Below are positions 1 through 7,754 of a stretch of DNA of 64,000 nt, one piece after another. Location of the stretch: positions 32,973 through 96,972 of the forward strand of contig JANNSD010000040.1 in the NCBI GenBank assembly GCA_031402225.1, read 5' to 3'. The notes below the pieces were generated by a model. The model was not told the origin of the DNA, searched no databases, and saw only the letters and a list, made by a program, of their open reading frames with translations. Positions within the stretch are counted from its first letter, which is position 1. Every line of letters begins with the position of its first letter. The DNA is from JAGGAG01 sp031402225. GTDB lineage: Bacteria > Gemmatimonadota > Gemmatimonadetes > Gemmatimonadales > GWC2-71-9. The position numbers and the translations under genes are program-made.

Positions 1-282
1 CAGGGACGCGACCAGGCTGTCGAACACGGCGCCGGAGCGACCCGAATCGACGGACGCGGGCGCCTGCAGCGTCAGCGCGAAGCTCTCGCCCACCGGCGCC
101 GCAAAGCGGGTCCGGATCAGGGCGCTGACTTCGTCGGCCTCGGTGACCTTGAAGGATCCGCCGCGCGCGCTGAGCAGTTCAGGCGTGCCGGGAGCGCGGA
201 GCGTTGCAAAGGCGCCCAGGATCGTCCACAGGATGATGACAATCCAGCGGCGGCGAATCAGCGCGCGCGCGAGAGGGAGCAT
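1..282 (-). CDS. MMPL/RND-family transporter, N-terminal part (cut by window edge)
   Basis: The minus strand is open from ATG at 282 to the window edge (94 codons). The product starts with a basic stretch (ALIRRRW), one hydrophobic segment of about 18 residues (IVIILWTILGAFATL), then a periplasmic stretch ending in FDSLVAS. A short cytoplasmic tail, one helix, then a long periplasmic loop is how MMPL-type RND exporters begin; these use the proton gradient to move lipids or drugs across the inner membrane. The catalytic transmembrane domain lies outside the window, so the family call rests on the N-terminus alone. Confidence 0.5.
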   Translation of the reverse strand, partial: MLPLARALIRRRWIVIILWTILGAFATLRAPGTPELLSARGGSFKVTEADEVSALIRTRFAAPVGESFALTLQAPASVDSGRSGAVFDSLVASL

Positions 283-369
283 GGGTGGCTCAATCCTAGA
301 CGGTGCGAATCCTTGACGCCAGCGCCGGGTGCTGCCAATCACGGTGGGTCCCGGGCATATTCACCGGCC

Positions 370-1173
370 ATGCTGCGACGTATTGTGCTGCCCACGGTCA
401 CGCTGCTGCTGCTGGTCCTCGTGATCGCGGATCGAGTGGCCCGGAGCTGGCCGCAACGTGCCGAGTCGGGCGCGACCCTCGCGCCCGACGCTGGGGACAC
501 GAATGCGGCGCTGCCGGCGGCCCGCCCGTCAGCGGCGCCGTCGTCGGCATCGCCGGGCCAGATCACGCTCTCGCCTGCCGAGCACCTCGCCCGGCTGGCG
601 GTGCGGCGCCAGCTGTCCGACGAAGGCCGGGACACCTACCTCGACTCGATGCTGCTGAGCACCGACTCGGTGGTTCGACGGTGGCCGGACCGCAATGGCC
701 GGGCACTGCGCTACGTGCTGGTGGCGGAAGGCGCGCCGCAGGACTTCGGACCGAGAATGGCGGATGCGGCGCGGGATGCGTTTCGCGAGTGGCAGGGGAC
801 CGGCGCCGGCATGACGTTCGTCGAGTTGCCGGATACGTCAGGCGCGGACATCGCCGTACGGTGGGTGGATCACTTCGAGAATGATCGCGTGGGCCAGACT
901 GACCTGGCGTGGGACCAGTACGGCCGCGTCCGGCGGGCATACATCACCCTTGCCGTTCGTACCAGCGCGGGCACCTTGCTGCCCGACCCCGCACTCACCG
1001 GGGTCGCGGTTCACGAGGTGGGCCACGCCGTGGGACTGCCCCACTCTGCGGACTCCCTGGACATCATGTTCCCCTCCACCCATGCCCGCGTGCCGTCCGA
1101 CCGTGACCGCCGCAGTGTGCTGCTCCTGTACCGCCTGCCACCAGGCCAGGTGCGCGAGGTGGCAGCGCCCTGA
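370..1173 (+). CDS. Matrixin-like zinc metalloprotease, membrane-anchored or secreted
   Basis: A 267-residue protein with an N-terminal hydrophobic segment (residues about 4-20) that acts as signal peptide or anchor. The C-terminal third holds VAVHEVGHAVGLPHS, the HExGHxxGxxH zinc motif of metzincins, followed by a methionine in the downstream SLDIMFP, the expected Met-turn. This supports an M10-type peptidase acting outside the cytoplasm. The ATG at 370 is chosen over an upstream in-frame start (313) because it places the hydrophobic segment at the terminus. No Shine-Dalgarno sequence is visible. The substrate is unknown. It is convergent with the M28 peptidase gene and abuts it directly. 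Confidence 0.75.
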   Translation: MLRRIVLPTVTLLLLVLVIADRVARSWPQRAESGATLAPDAGDTNAALPAARPSAAPSSASPGQITLSPAEHLARLAVRRQLSDEGRDTYLDSMLLSTDSVVRRWPDRNGRALRYVLVAEGAPQDFGPRMADAARDAFREWQGTGAGMTFVELPDTSGADIAVRWVDHFENDRVGQTDLAWDQYGRVRRAYITLAVRTSAGTLLPDPALTGVAVHEVGHAVGLPHSADSLDIMFPSTHARVPSDRDRRSVLLLYRLPPGQVREVAAP

Positions 1174-2748
1174 TCAGCGACGGGCGTACTTTCCGTCGTC
1201 CGTCAGTCCCCCCGCATCGATGCGCAGCAGCAGGTCCCTCGTGAAGTCGGCGTAGCGCATCAGCCCGGCAAACCCGAACCCCGCCCGGTATTCGTCACCC
1301 GGCTGGTGGTAGTGGGTCCAGAGGCCGGTGCGCAGGCTGTCACTCAGCGTAATGCTCATCCCCTCGTAGGTGCCGTCACTCGGTACAAAGAAGACGGCGG
1401 GCACGCCGCGCTGCACAAAGGCGAAATAGTCGGAGCCGGGCGCCGGCGGCGCGATCGAGGTGGTCCAGCCGCGCCGCGCGGCCTCAGACTCAACTTGCCT
1501 CACCAGCGGGCTGCCATCGACACCGGCCACCCGCCAGGACACCGGTGGGCCCGGCGGCGCGTTCGCGTCGAAATTGAACAGCGCGGTCATGCGGGCAAGC
1601 GGCCACGTGGGATGCGTCGCGAAGTAGTCGGCCCCGAGCAAGCCTTGTTCCTCGCCCGAGGGGAAGAGCAGGATCAGGGAGTGACGCAATCCCCCGCCCG
1701 CAGCGCGTTGCTGCGAGAACCATTGGCCCACGGCCATGGCCATCGCAACTCCCGTCGCATTGTCGAAGAACCCGTTGTAGACCGAGTCGCCGTGCGCGTC
1801 AGGTGTACCGATGCCCAGGTGATCGTAGTGGGCGGCAATCACCAGTGCCGAGTCGGCGGCCGCACCCCGGCCCGGCAGGAGGCAGGCCACGTTGACGCTC
1901 GCCCGGGTGGCTTCGCGCGTGACCAGGCTTACCGCCACACTCCAGCCGGGAATGGGCTGGGGTGACGGAAGCCCGGCGGCGAGCCCGTTGAGATACGCGT
2001 CGTTCCAGGAGCCATGCGTGACGCCGGTGAGCCCCTGATAGAGCGCCACGGTCGTCCTCGGCCCCGCCAGGATAGCAGGCAACGGGGGGATGACGGAGCT
2101 GGTGACGCTCGTGTCGTCGACTGAGAGTCGAGTGGTGCCGCGCGTCTGTCGGAAGAGGCGGTACCGGCGGGCGTCGTCCACCACTTCGATGACACCAACT
2201 GCGCCGCGGCCCGCCAGGGTATCAGCGGCGGCCACGTTGAAGCCGAACTCGCCCCGCATGAGCGCTACCTTGCCCTCGAGCAGCGGTAGCTCGCTCCGCC
2301 GGAAGAGGATATCATGAGCCCGGCCGACATAGACGAGTTCACCCGAGAATCCCCGCAACGTCGATTGCGTGCCGAGGTCGACGATGAACTCGTCATGATG
2401 GTAGAAGACGGTGTCGACACCGGGTCCGGTGACCCGCATCCTGGTACGTGCCGTATCGACGGTGGACTCCAGCAGCGGTACCGGCTGGAACCAGCTGGCC
2501 CCGATGGGAGCGAAGCCCATGGCGCGGCACTCGGCGGCGAGGAACTGCGCGGCGGAGTCGGCTCCTGCCGTGCCGGTCTTGCGCCCGGTCATGGCATCGG
2601 CGGAGAGCGCGCTGGCGATGCGCCGCATGCCAAGCGTATCGGTGGCCGGAAGGCTCTGCGCCGGCGGTGCGCTGGTCACCTCAGCCCCCGGGGGCCGGTG
2701 ACAGGAGGCTAGTATCAGGAGCAGACCAGCGGCGACGGGATGGCGCAT
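1174..2748 (-). CDS. M28-family zinc aminopeptidase, lipoprotein
   Basis: About 524 residues. The ATG at 2748 puts a lipoprotein signal (LLLILASC) at the N-terminus; a longer reading to 2856 would bury it. A protease-associated-like insert lies around residues 130-260. The catalytic domain has the M28 metal ligands: AAHYDHLG (first His), FFDNATG (bridging Asp), SGEEQGLLG (Glu-Glu), FNFDANAP (Asp) and a C-terminal THYHQPGDEY. Such enzymes trim N-terminal residues from peptides in the periplasm or at the cell surface. The start codon shares bases with that of the divergent serine hydrolase gene. Confidence 0.85.
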   Translation of the reverse strand: MRHPVAAGLLLILASCHRPPGAEVTSAPPAQSLPATDTLGMRRIASALSADAMTGRKTGTAGADSAAQFLAAECRAMGFAPIGASWFQPVPLLESTVDTARTRMRVTGPGVDTVFYHHDEFIVDLGTQSTLRGFSGELVYVGRAHDILFRRSELPLLEGKVALMRGEFGFNVAAADTLAGRGAVGVIEVVDDARRYRLFRQTRGTTRLSVDDTSVTSSVIPPLPAILAGPRTTVALYQGLTGVTHGSWNDAYLNGLAAGLPSPQPIPGWSVAVSLVTREATRASVNVACLLPGRGAAADSALVIAAHYDHLGIGTPDAHGDSVYNGFFDNATGVAMAMAVGQWFSQQRAAGGGLRHSLILLFPSGEEQGLLGADYFATHPTWPLARMTALFNFDANAPPGPPVSWRVAGVDGSPLVRQVESEAARRGWTTSIAPPAPGSDYFAFVQRGVPAVFFVPSDGTYEGMSITLSDSLRTGLWTHYHQPGDEYRAGFGFAGLMRYADFTRDLLLRIDAGGLTDDGKYARR

Positions 2749-3901
2749 GCGAAACGATTTCCGATATCTGACGGCGGTGTGGCTGGGAGCAAGCCTGCCG
2801 TGGGGCAATACACCGCTGGCGGCGCAAACGTTCGACGCGGTCGATCGGGCGGTCACGGTCGGCGTGACGCGCCACGTCTATCCGGGGGCCGTGGTGGTGG
2901 TGGGGCGGCTCGGGGCTGTGCTGCTCAGCAGGGGCTATGGTCACCTGACCTGGAGCACCGGCACGGCGTCTCCCTCGCCAGATAGCACACGGTGGGACAT
3001 CGCAAGCCTCACCAAGGTGGTCGCGACGACCGGGGTCGCGGCACGTTTTGTCGACCGGGGACTCCTCGACCTCGATGCGCCGGTTTCGCGTTACCTCCCG
3101 GCATTCGCCGAGGCACCGAAGGCCGCGGTCACGGTGCGCATGCTGCTCAACCATACCAGCGGGCTTCCGCCATTCATCGCGCTCTGGCGGGTCTCGGCCA
3201 CGCCAGCGGCGGCGGTCGCAAGCATCGCGGCGGAACCGCTGCGCCGACCGCCGGGCACGGCCGCAGAGTACAGTGACCTGAACGCGATCCTGCTCGGCGT
3301 GATCCTCGAGCAGGTGGGTGGGGCATCCCTCGACGTTCTCGTCAGGCGCGAGGTCATCGAACCGCTCGGCCTGACTCACACCACCTTCGGGGTCGAGGCC
3401 TCGGCGCGCGGCCTTGCCGCGCCCACGACATCGCAGGGCCAGATCCGCCAAGGCACAGTGAACGACCCGAATGCGGCGTTCATGGGCGGCGTAGCAGGCC
3501 ATGCGGGCCTCTTTGCCACGGCCCACGACCTGGCGCGGGTGGCGCGCGCCTGGCTCGGTCTGGGTACACTGGATGGGGTGACGTGGGTGTCGGCCGGCAC
3601 GGTTCACCAGTTCCTGTTGCCTTCGTCGACCAGTGGCACCCGGCTGCTGGGGTGGGACACACCGGACGTCGCCGGTCCCGAGCCGTCGTCATTTGGCCGG
3701 CATCCCGATCCCGGCACGTATGGGCACACCGGCTGGACGGGCACCCAGATGTGGATCGACCCGGCGCGGAACGTGTACGTCATCTTCCTCACCAACCGGG
3801 CATACGAGCCGCGGGTGAAGGAGACTCTTCAGGCACTGCGCCGTGTTCGCACGACGCTTGCCGACGCGGTGGTAGCCGCGGTGCCAATGGAAGGGAGCTA
3901 G
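2747..3901 (+). CDS. Beta-lactamase-superfamily serine hydrolase, secreted
   Basis: 384 residues with an N-terminal signal-like segment ending near LAAQ. Catalytic features of the class C beta-lactamase/esterase/DD-peptidase fold are visible: IASLTKVV (SxxK nucleophile, about residue 88), EYSDLNAILLG (Tyr motif, with Asp where many family members have Asn) and HTGWTGTQ (HTG near the C-terminus). The substrate is unknown; these proteins are mostly esterases or peptidases rather than antibiotic-degrading enzymes. The divergent M28 peptidase starts on overlapping bases. The next gene follows after 3 bases, suggesting a transcription unit. Confidence 0.8.
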   Translation: MRNDFRYLTAVWLGASLPWGNTPLAAQTFDAVDRAVTVGVTRHVYPGAVVVVGRLGAVLLSRGYGHLTWSTGTASPSPDSTRWDIASLTKVVATTGVAARFVDRGLLDLDAPVSRYLPAFAEAPKAAVTVRMLLNHTSGLPPFIALWRVSATPAAAVASIAAEPLRRPPGTAAEYSDLNAILLGVILEQVGGASLDVLVRREVIEPLGLTHTTFGVEASARGLAAPTTSQGQIRQGTVNDPNAAFMGGVAGHAGLFATAHDLARVARAWLGLGTLDGVTWVSAGTVHQFLLPSSTSGTRLLGWDTPDVAGPEPSSFGRHPDPGTYGHTGWTGTQMWIDPARNVYVIFLTNRAYEPRVKETLQALRRVRTTLADAVVAAVPMEGS

Positions 3902-3904
3902 CAG

Positions 3905-4204
3905 ATGCAAAATGCAGAGAGTGTCCGCAAGGCGCTGCGCGCCGTGAAGGACCCCGAACTCAACCTCAATATCATCGACATCGGGCTGGTGTACGATGTC
4001 TCGGTGAACGACGACGGTGTGGCTCATATCAACATGACGCTGACGTCACCCGGCTGCCCGTCGGGTGCCGAGATCATGGAAGACGCCCGCCGCGTTACCA
4101 GCGAGCTCGATGGAATCACGGCGGTGGAGGTGGAACTGGTGTGGGAGCCTTACTGGACGCCGGAGCGGATGGATCCTCGGGTGAAGGCGTTCCTGGGATA
4201 CTAG
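3905..4204 (+). CDS. MIP18/DUF59-family Fe-S cluster assembly protein (SufT/PaaD-like)
   Basis: 99 residues covering the whole MIP18 fold: KDPELNLNIIDIGLVYDV, then the LTSPGCPSG loop with the conserved cysteine, then ELVWEPYWTPERM. Family members help mature Fe-S proteins, possibly by delivering or trafficking clusters. The gene is separate from the SUF operon at 14-20 kb but would act in the same pathway (inference). It follows the serine hydrolase gene by 3 bases. Confidence 0.85.
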   Translation: MQNAESVRKALRAVKDPELNLNIIDIGLVYDVSVNDDGVAHINMTLTSPGCPSGAEIMEDARRVTSELDGITAVEVELVWEPYWTPERMDPRVKAFLGY

Positions 4205-4211
4205 GCGTGAA

Positions 4212-4243
4212 GACGTGAGGACGTGAGGACGTGAGGACGTGAG
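4212..4243. repeat. 8-bp tandem repeat array, unit GACGTGAG, 4 copies
   Basis: Four perfect head-to-tail copies of GACGTGAG lie between the convergent MIP18 and RNase D genes, preceded by a degenerate partial copy. Similar arrays recur through the window. Confidence 0.9.
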
Positions 4244-4254
4244 GCTGCTCCGCG

Positions 4255-5472
4255 TCAGCCTGCAATGGGCTCTGGCAGGGCGGCGAGGAGTTCGGCGCCG
4301 ATTTCAGTGACCTGCCAGCGGCGCAGGGCGGGAGTGCTCGCCAGCTCTTCGAGATTCCCGGGATTGGCGCGGGCAATCGCTTCCAGGGTGCCATTGGGAC
4401 AGAGCACACCCGGCTGCAGGGGGTAGCGTGCCGCGAGGCGGTTGCGCGCCAGCTTGAGCCGCTCCAGCCGGGCATCGAGTGCCGGGTCGGCGGCGCGGCG
4501 GGGGGCTCGCTCAATCCTGGGCAACTCGGTGTCGGGCAGGGCGAGTGCTTCCTCAATCGCCGTCAGGATCTGGCGCCCTTTCCGTTCCGCCTGATCGGGG
4601 CTGATTCCCGGCATGCGCTTCAGCGCGTCCATGTCGCGCGGAGGGGCCTTGGCCATGGCCAGGATGGGCTCGTTGTTCAGGATGCGAAAGGCCGCCCGAT
4701 CGAGCCGGCGGGCCTGCTCATCGCGCCACTGATGAAGTGAGCGAAGCACCGCCAGTTCGCGCGGCTTGAGGAGCTTTGCACCCTTGAGCCGCAACCAGCC
4801 CGGCTCCGCGTCCTCGGTATCCCAGCGCGCCCCTTCCACGAGCACGAACTCCTCCTCAGCCCACGCCAGGCGCCCCAGCTCGGTCAGGCGATGACGCATG
4901 ATGTCCCGCAGCTCAGCGAGATGCCTGGTGTCGGTGGCGGCGTAGGCGAGCATTTCCCCGGACAGCGGACGAACGGACCAGTCCGCCCGCTGGAAGCGCT
5001 TGTCAATGCGCAGCTGCAGGTACTTTTCGAGCAGCGCGGCGAGGCCGATTCCAGGCTCATCGAGCAGCTGCGCCGCGACCCGCGTGTCAAAGAGATGGGT
5101 GGCCTGAAAGCCGAACTCCTGATGGAGCAACCGCAGGTCGTAGTCGGCGTCATGGAACACGACCTCGATCGCCGGATCCGCCAGGGCTGCTCCGAAGGCG
5201 GAGAGATCGCGCACGGCGAGCGGGTCGACCACTACGGTCTCTTCGCGGGAGGAAAGCTGTAGCAGGTAGACGCGGTCGAGATACTTGTGGAAACTGGCTG
5301 CCTCAGTGTCCACGGCAACCAATCCGGTCGCGGCGAGGCGGGGCATGAAGCGATCAAAGGACGCCTGATCCGCGATCAGGATGCTCTCGGCGGGTGCCGG
5401 CGCTGACGAGGCTGGTTGAGAGTTCACACCGAAAATTGGGCTAGCACGGCGCGCCGGGCAACCCCGCACCAT
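4255..5472 (-). CDS. rnd: Ribonuclease D
   Basis: 405 residues. The N-terminal half is a DEDDy 3'-5' exonuclease: AVDTEA (Exo I Asp and Glu), FHDADYDLRLL (Exo II Asp) and YAATDTRHL (Exo III Tyr and Asp). One or two helical HRDC-type domains follow (region around residues 215-400, for example LKPRELAVLRSLHQWRDEQA). RNase D trims 3' ends of tRNA precursors and other small RNAs in the cytoplasm. The first 28 or so residues are Ala/Ser/Pro-rich, so the true start may lie downstream of 5472. Confidence 0.9.
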   Translation of the reverse strand: MVRGCPARRASPIFGVNSQPASSAPAPAESILIADQASFDRFMPRLAATGLVAVDTEAASFHKYLDRVYLLQLSSREETVVVDPLAVRDLSAFGAALADPAIEVVFHDADYDLRLLHQEFGFQATHLFDTRVAAQLLDEPGIGLAALLEKYLQLRIDKRFQRADWSVRPLSGEMLAYAATDTRHLAELRDIMRHRLTELGRLAWAEEEFVLVEGARWDTEDAEPGWLRLKGAKLLKPRELAVLRSLHQWRDEQARRLDRAAFRILNNEPILAMAKAPPRDMDALKRMPGISPDQAERKGRQILTAIEEALALPDTELPRIERAPRRAADPALDARLERLKLARNRLAARYPLQPGVLCPNGTLEAIARANPGNLEELASTPALRRWQVTEIGAELLAALPEPIAG

Positions 5473-5603
5473 TCAAAAGGTTACAGAATGAACGTGAAGC
5501 GCCACTGCACCCGGATGTAACTGCCAGCGTCGCGCCAGTGGCGTGATGGTGTCGTGATGGTGTGCTTCAAAACTCCAGTGGAACGGGAGCTGAGCAAGGT
5601 CGG

Positions 5604-5774
5604 TCATTCCCTCTGGGAGACCTGCTCCAGGCCCGCGGCGACCTCATCGAGCGCCTTGCTGAGCACCTTGAAGAATTCGGCATCGGGCTGGGGTGTGCCC
5701 CCCATGGCGGCGTCGAGCTGGAGCTTGCGCGCGAGTCGCGCGGCGTGACGGATGTAATCGGTGGGTGGCTTCAT
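5604..5774 (-). CDS. Small hypothetical protein (56 aa)
   Basis: A 56-codon reading frame from ATG at 5774 to TGA at 5604. The product begins MKPPTDYIRHAARLARKLQL and continues with a predicted amphipathic helix (FFKVLSKALDEVAAGLEQV). It is charged, lacks cysteines and has no export signal. It fills most of the gap between rnd and the thioesterase-hydrolase gene, and a heptamer repeat array begins just upstream of its ATG. No family is recognised. It looks coding because codon third positions are GC-rich and the frame is free of stops. Confidence 0.5.
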   Translation of the reverse strand: MKPPTDYIRHAARLARKLQLDAAMGGTPQPDAEFFKVLSKALDEVAAGLEQVSQRE

Positions 5775-5779
5775 TGGGA

Positions 5780-5828
5780 GTCGTGAGTCGTGAGTCGTGG
5801 GTCGTGGGTGGTGAGTCGTGAGTCATGA
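5780..5828. repeat. 7-bp tandem repeat array, unit GTCGTGA, 7 copies
   Basis: Seven contiguous heptamers, four exact GTCGTGA-type and the rest one base off (GTCGTGG, GTGGTGA, GTCATGA), lie between the divergent small gene and the thioesterase-hydrolase gene. Confidence 0.9.
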
Positions 5829-5878
5829 GTTAAGCGGTTGTGCTCGCCCTGTCCAACCCCCGGACGTACCTTCCAGCC

Positions 5879-7096
5879 ATGGCCGTCCTCGAAATCGACC
5901 TGACCGTCTATCCCGACGAATGTGATGCGTTCGGGCACCTGAATCAGGCGTCGTTCCTGAGCCTGTTTGAGCGGGCGCGCTGGGAGATGCTGGCGCGCGG
6001 TCCCGGCATGGATGTGTTCACGGTGCAGGGCGCGTGGCCGGCCGTCCGAAAGACCGCCATCGATTATCACGCGCCGGCGTTTCCCGGGGATGTGCTCCGC
6101 TTTCACCAGGCACTGACGCACCACGGTCGTACCAGCTTCACGATGCGCCAGACGGCGCGCCGGGTGGGTGACGACCGGCTGATCGCCACCGCCGAATTCG
6201 TGTTCGTGTGCATCGATCGCGGTGGGCGCCCGACCCCGGTGCCGGGCGAGCTGGGTCGGTTTCTCACAACCCATCCGTCCGAGCCACCCGGCGTGCAGCG
6301 CATGACGGTGAACGGGGTCAGTCTTGCGGTGGAGGTCCGGGGCAATGGGCCCGCCGTGCTCCTGATCCATGGATATCCCCTCGATCGCACCCTGTGGGCA
6401 CCGCAACTGGCCGGGGTCGAGGGGCATCGCCTGATCGCCCCCGATCTCCGTGGGCTCGGCCTGTCGGACGCGCCCGACCTGGGATACAGCATGCCCACCT
6501 ATGCCGACGACCTCGCCGCCCTGCTGGAGGCGCTTCAGGTGGATGAGGTGGTGCTGGTCGGGCTATCGATGGGGGGATACGTGGCGTTCGAGTTTCTGCG
6601 GCGTCACCGGGCACGGGTGCGCGCGCTGGTGCTGTTCGATACCCGCGCCGATGCGGACCAGCCGGAGGTCCGTCGGGCCCGGGACCAGCAGGCGTCGCTC
6701 GCTCGCGAGCAGGGTGCGGCGGCGGTTGCGGCGCACCTGCTGCCCAGGATGCTTGCGCCTGGGGCCGCGCAGTCGATGCCCCACGTCGTGGAGCGCGTGC
6801 GCGGCATGATGCTGGCCGCGCCGGTGGCCGGCATGGCGGGCGCGCTCGCCGCGATGCGCGATCGCGGTGATTCCACGGCACTCCTGGCCACGCTGGACGA
6901 CTTGCCCACCATGATCGTGGTGGGCGAAGAGGACACAATGACCCCGGTGGAGCTGGCGCGGTCAATGGCGTCTGCGGTGCCCGGCGCGCGCCTCGAGGTT
7001 GTGCCCGATGCGGGGCACCTGCCGCCGCTGGAAGCGCCCGCGGCGGTGAATGCGCTGCTGGCGGATTTCCTCAAGTCGCTGCCTGCCCTGCCCTGA
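5879..7096 (+). CDS. Acyl-CoA thioesterase (hotdog) - alpha/beta hydrolase fusion
   Basis: 405 residues in two parts. Residues 1-140 form a FadM/YbgC-like hotdog thioesterase: the start VYPDECDAFGHLNQASFLSLFERARW contains the typical D-x-x-G-H-x-N region with the catalytic Asp. Residues 145-405 are an alpha/beta hydrolase: LLIHGYPLD (oxyanion loop), VGLSMGGY (nucleophile Ser), GEEDTMTP (acid) and DAGHLPPLE (His). Both halves look catalytically intact, suggesting sequential hydrolysis of an acyl-CoA and a linked ester or amide. The ATG at 5879 is chosen because the fold starts right there. Confidence 0.85.
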   Translation: MAVLEIDLTVYPDECDAFGHLNQASFLSLFERARWEMLARGPGMDVFTVQGAWPAVRKTAIDYHAPAFPGDVLRFHQALTHHGRTSFTMRQTARRVGDDRLIATAEFVFVCIDRGGRPTPVPGELGRFLTTHPSEPPGVQRMTVNGVSLAVEVRGNGPAVLLIHGYPLDRTLWAPQLAGVEGHRLIAPDLRGLGLSDAPDLGYSMPTYADDLAALLEALQVDEVVLVGLSMGGYVAFEFLRRHRARVRALVLFDTRADADQPEVRRARDQQASLAREQGAAAVAAHLLPRMLAPGAAQSMPHVVERVRGMMLAAPVAGMAGALAAMRDRGDSTALLATLDDLPTMIVVGEEDTMTPVELARSMASAVPGARLEVVPDAGHLPPLEAPAAVNALLADFLKSLPALP

Positions 7097-7254
7097 CCAC
7101 CGCTGCCGCACGAAACCTTTCGTGCCTCTCAGGTGTCTATAGCAATGGACGGTCGCGCTGAGTTCCTCATCGGCCCCGTCTGAAGTGGTGCTTCTCCCCA
7201 AGGCCCCGGGGTCGCGGCCAGCTAGTTCGGCCCCGCGGGTCTCCCCCCCTTCAG

Positions 7255-7286
7255 GACGTGAAGACGTGAAGACGTGAAGACGTGAA
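7255..7286. repeat. 8-bp tandem repeat array, unit GACGTGAA, 4 copies
   Basis: Four perfect direct copies downstream of the hydrolase gene. An array of the reverse-complement sister unit lies about 60 bases away at 7347-7370, so the two face each other across a terminator hairpin. Confidence 0.9.
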
Positions 7287-7309
7287 GGGGGCGAACAGCG
7301 AGAACGACA

Positions 7310-7338
7310 AAGGGGCGGTCCCACCGGGGCCGCCCCTT
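7310..7338. terminator. Bidirectional terminator hairpin between convergent genes
   Basis: A perfect 9-bp stem, AAGGGGCGG (7310-7318) pairing with CCGCCCCTT (7330-7338), with an 11-base loop. The flanking A and T residues make it usable from both sides. It lies between the hydrolase (+) and ferredoxin (-) genes. Confidence 0.7.
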
Positions 7339-7346
7339 ATCATTGC

Positions 7347-7370
7347 CTCACGTCCTCACGTCCTCACGTC
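7347..7370. repeat. 8-bp tandem repeat array, unit CTCACGTC, 3 copies
   Basis: Three copies of the reverse complement of GACGTGAG, ending at the stop codon of the ferredoxin gene. Confidence 0.9.
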
Positions 7371-7634
7371 CTATCGCTTCGGCCGTCCCGGCGGTGTGTC
7401 GCTGTCGAAGACCACTTTGTTCTTCTCGATATACGCCTGCATGTTGTCGGGCACATCTTCCTCGGGGAAGATGGCGGACACCGGGCACTCCGGCTCACAG
7501 GCCCCACAGTCAATGCACTCATCGGGGTGGATGTAGAGCTGGTCCTCGCTTTCGTAGATGCAATCCACGGGACAGACATCCACGCAGGCTCGGTCTTTCA
7601 CGCCGATGCAGGCTTCGGTAATCACGTACGTCAT
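7371..7634 (-). CDS. FdxA-type 7Fe/8Fe ferredoxin
   Basis: 87 residues. The first cluster motif is ACIGVKDRACVDVCPVDC (spacing C-x7-C-x3-C-x3-CP type), the second CIDCGACEPECP (CxxCxxCxxxCP), the pattern of ferredoxins with a [3Fe-4S] or [4Fe-4S] plus a [4Fe-4S] cluster. It is a cytoplasmic low-potential electron carrier. The ATG at 7634 is preceded by a clear GGAGAAGG ribosome site, so the longer reading from 7712 is not used. Confidence 0.9.
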   Translation of the reverse strand: MTYVITEACIGVKDRACVDVCPVDCIYESEDQLYIHPDECIDCGACEPECPVSAIFPEEDVPDNMQAYIEKNKVVFDSDTPPGRPKR

Positions 7635-7754
7635 GCGCCTTCTCCATTCGGGGGTCGCCGCTGCGCGCGGCGCGATGGCCATAGGTATAGAAGTGCGCCG
7701 GAACGGGCGCAAGGGGGCCGCGAGCCGACGGGCCGAGGACTAAGTTACGGCCAG

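Noticed and set aside
313..369. Upstream extension of the matrixin-like gene
   Set aside because: It would place 19 non-hydrophobic residues before the signal segment.
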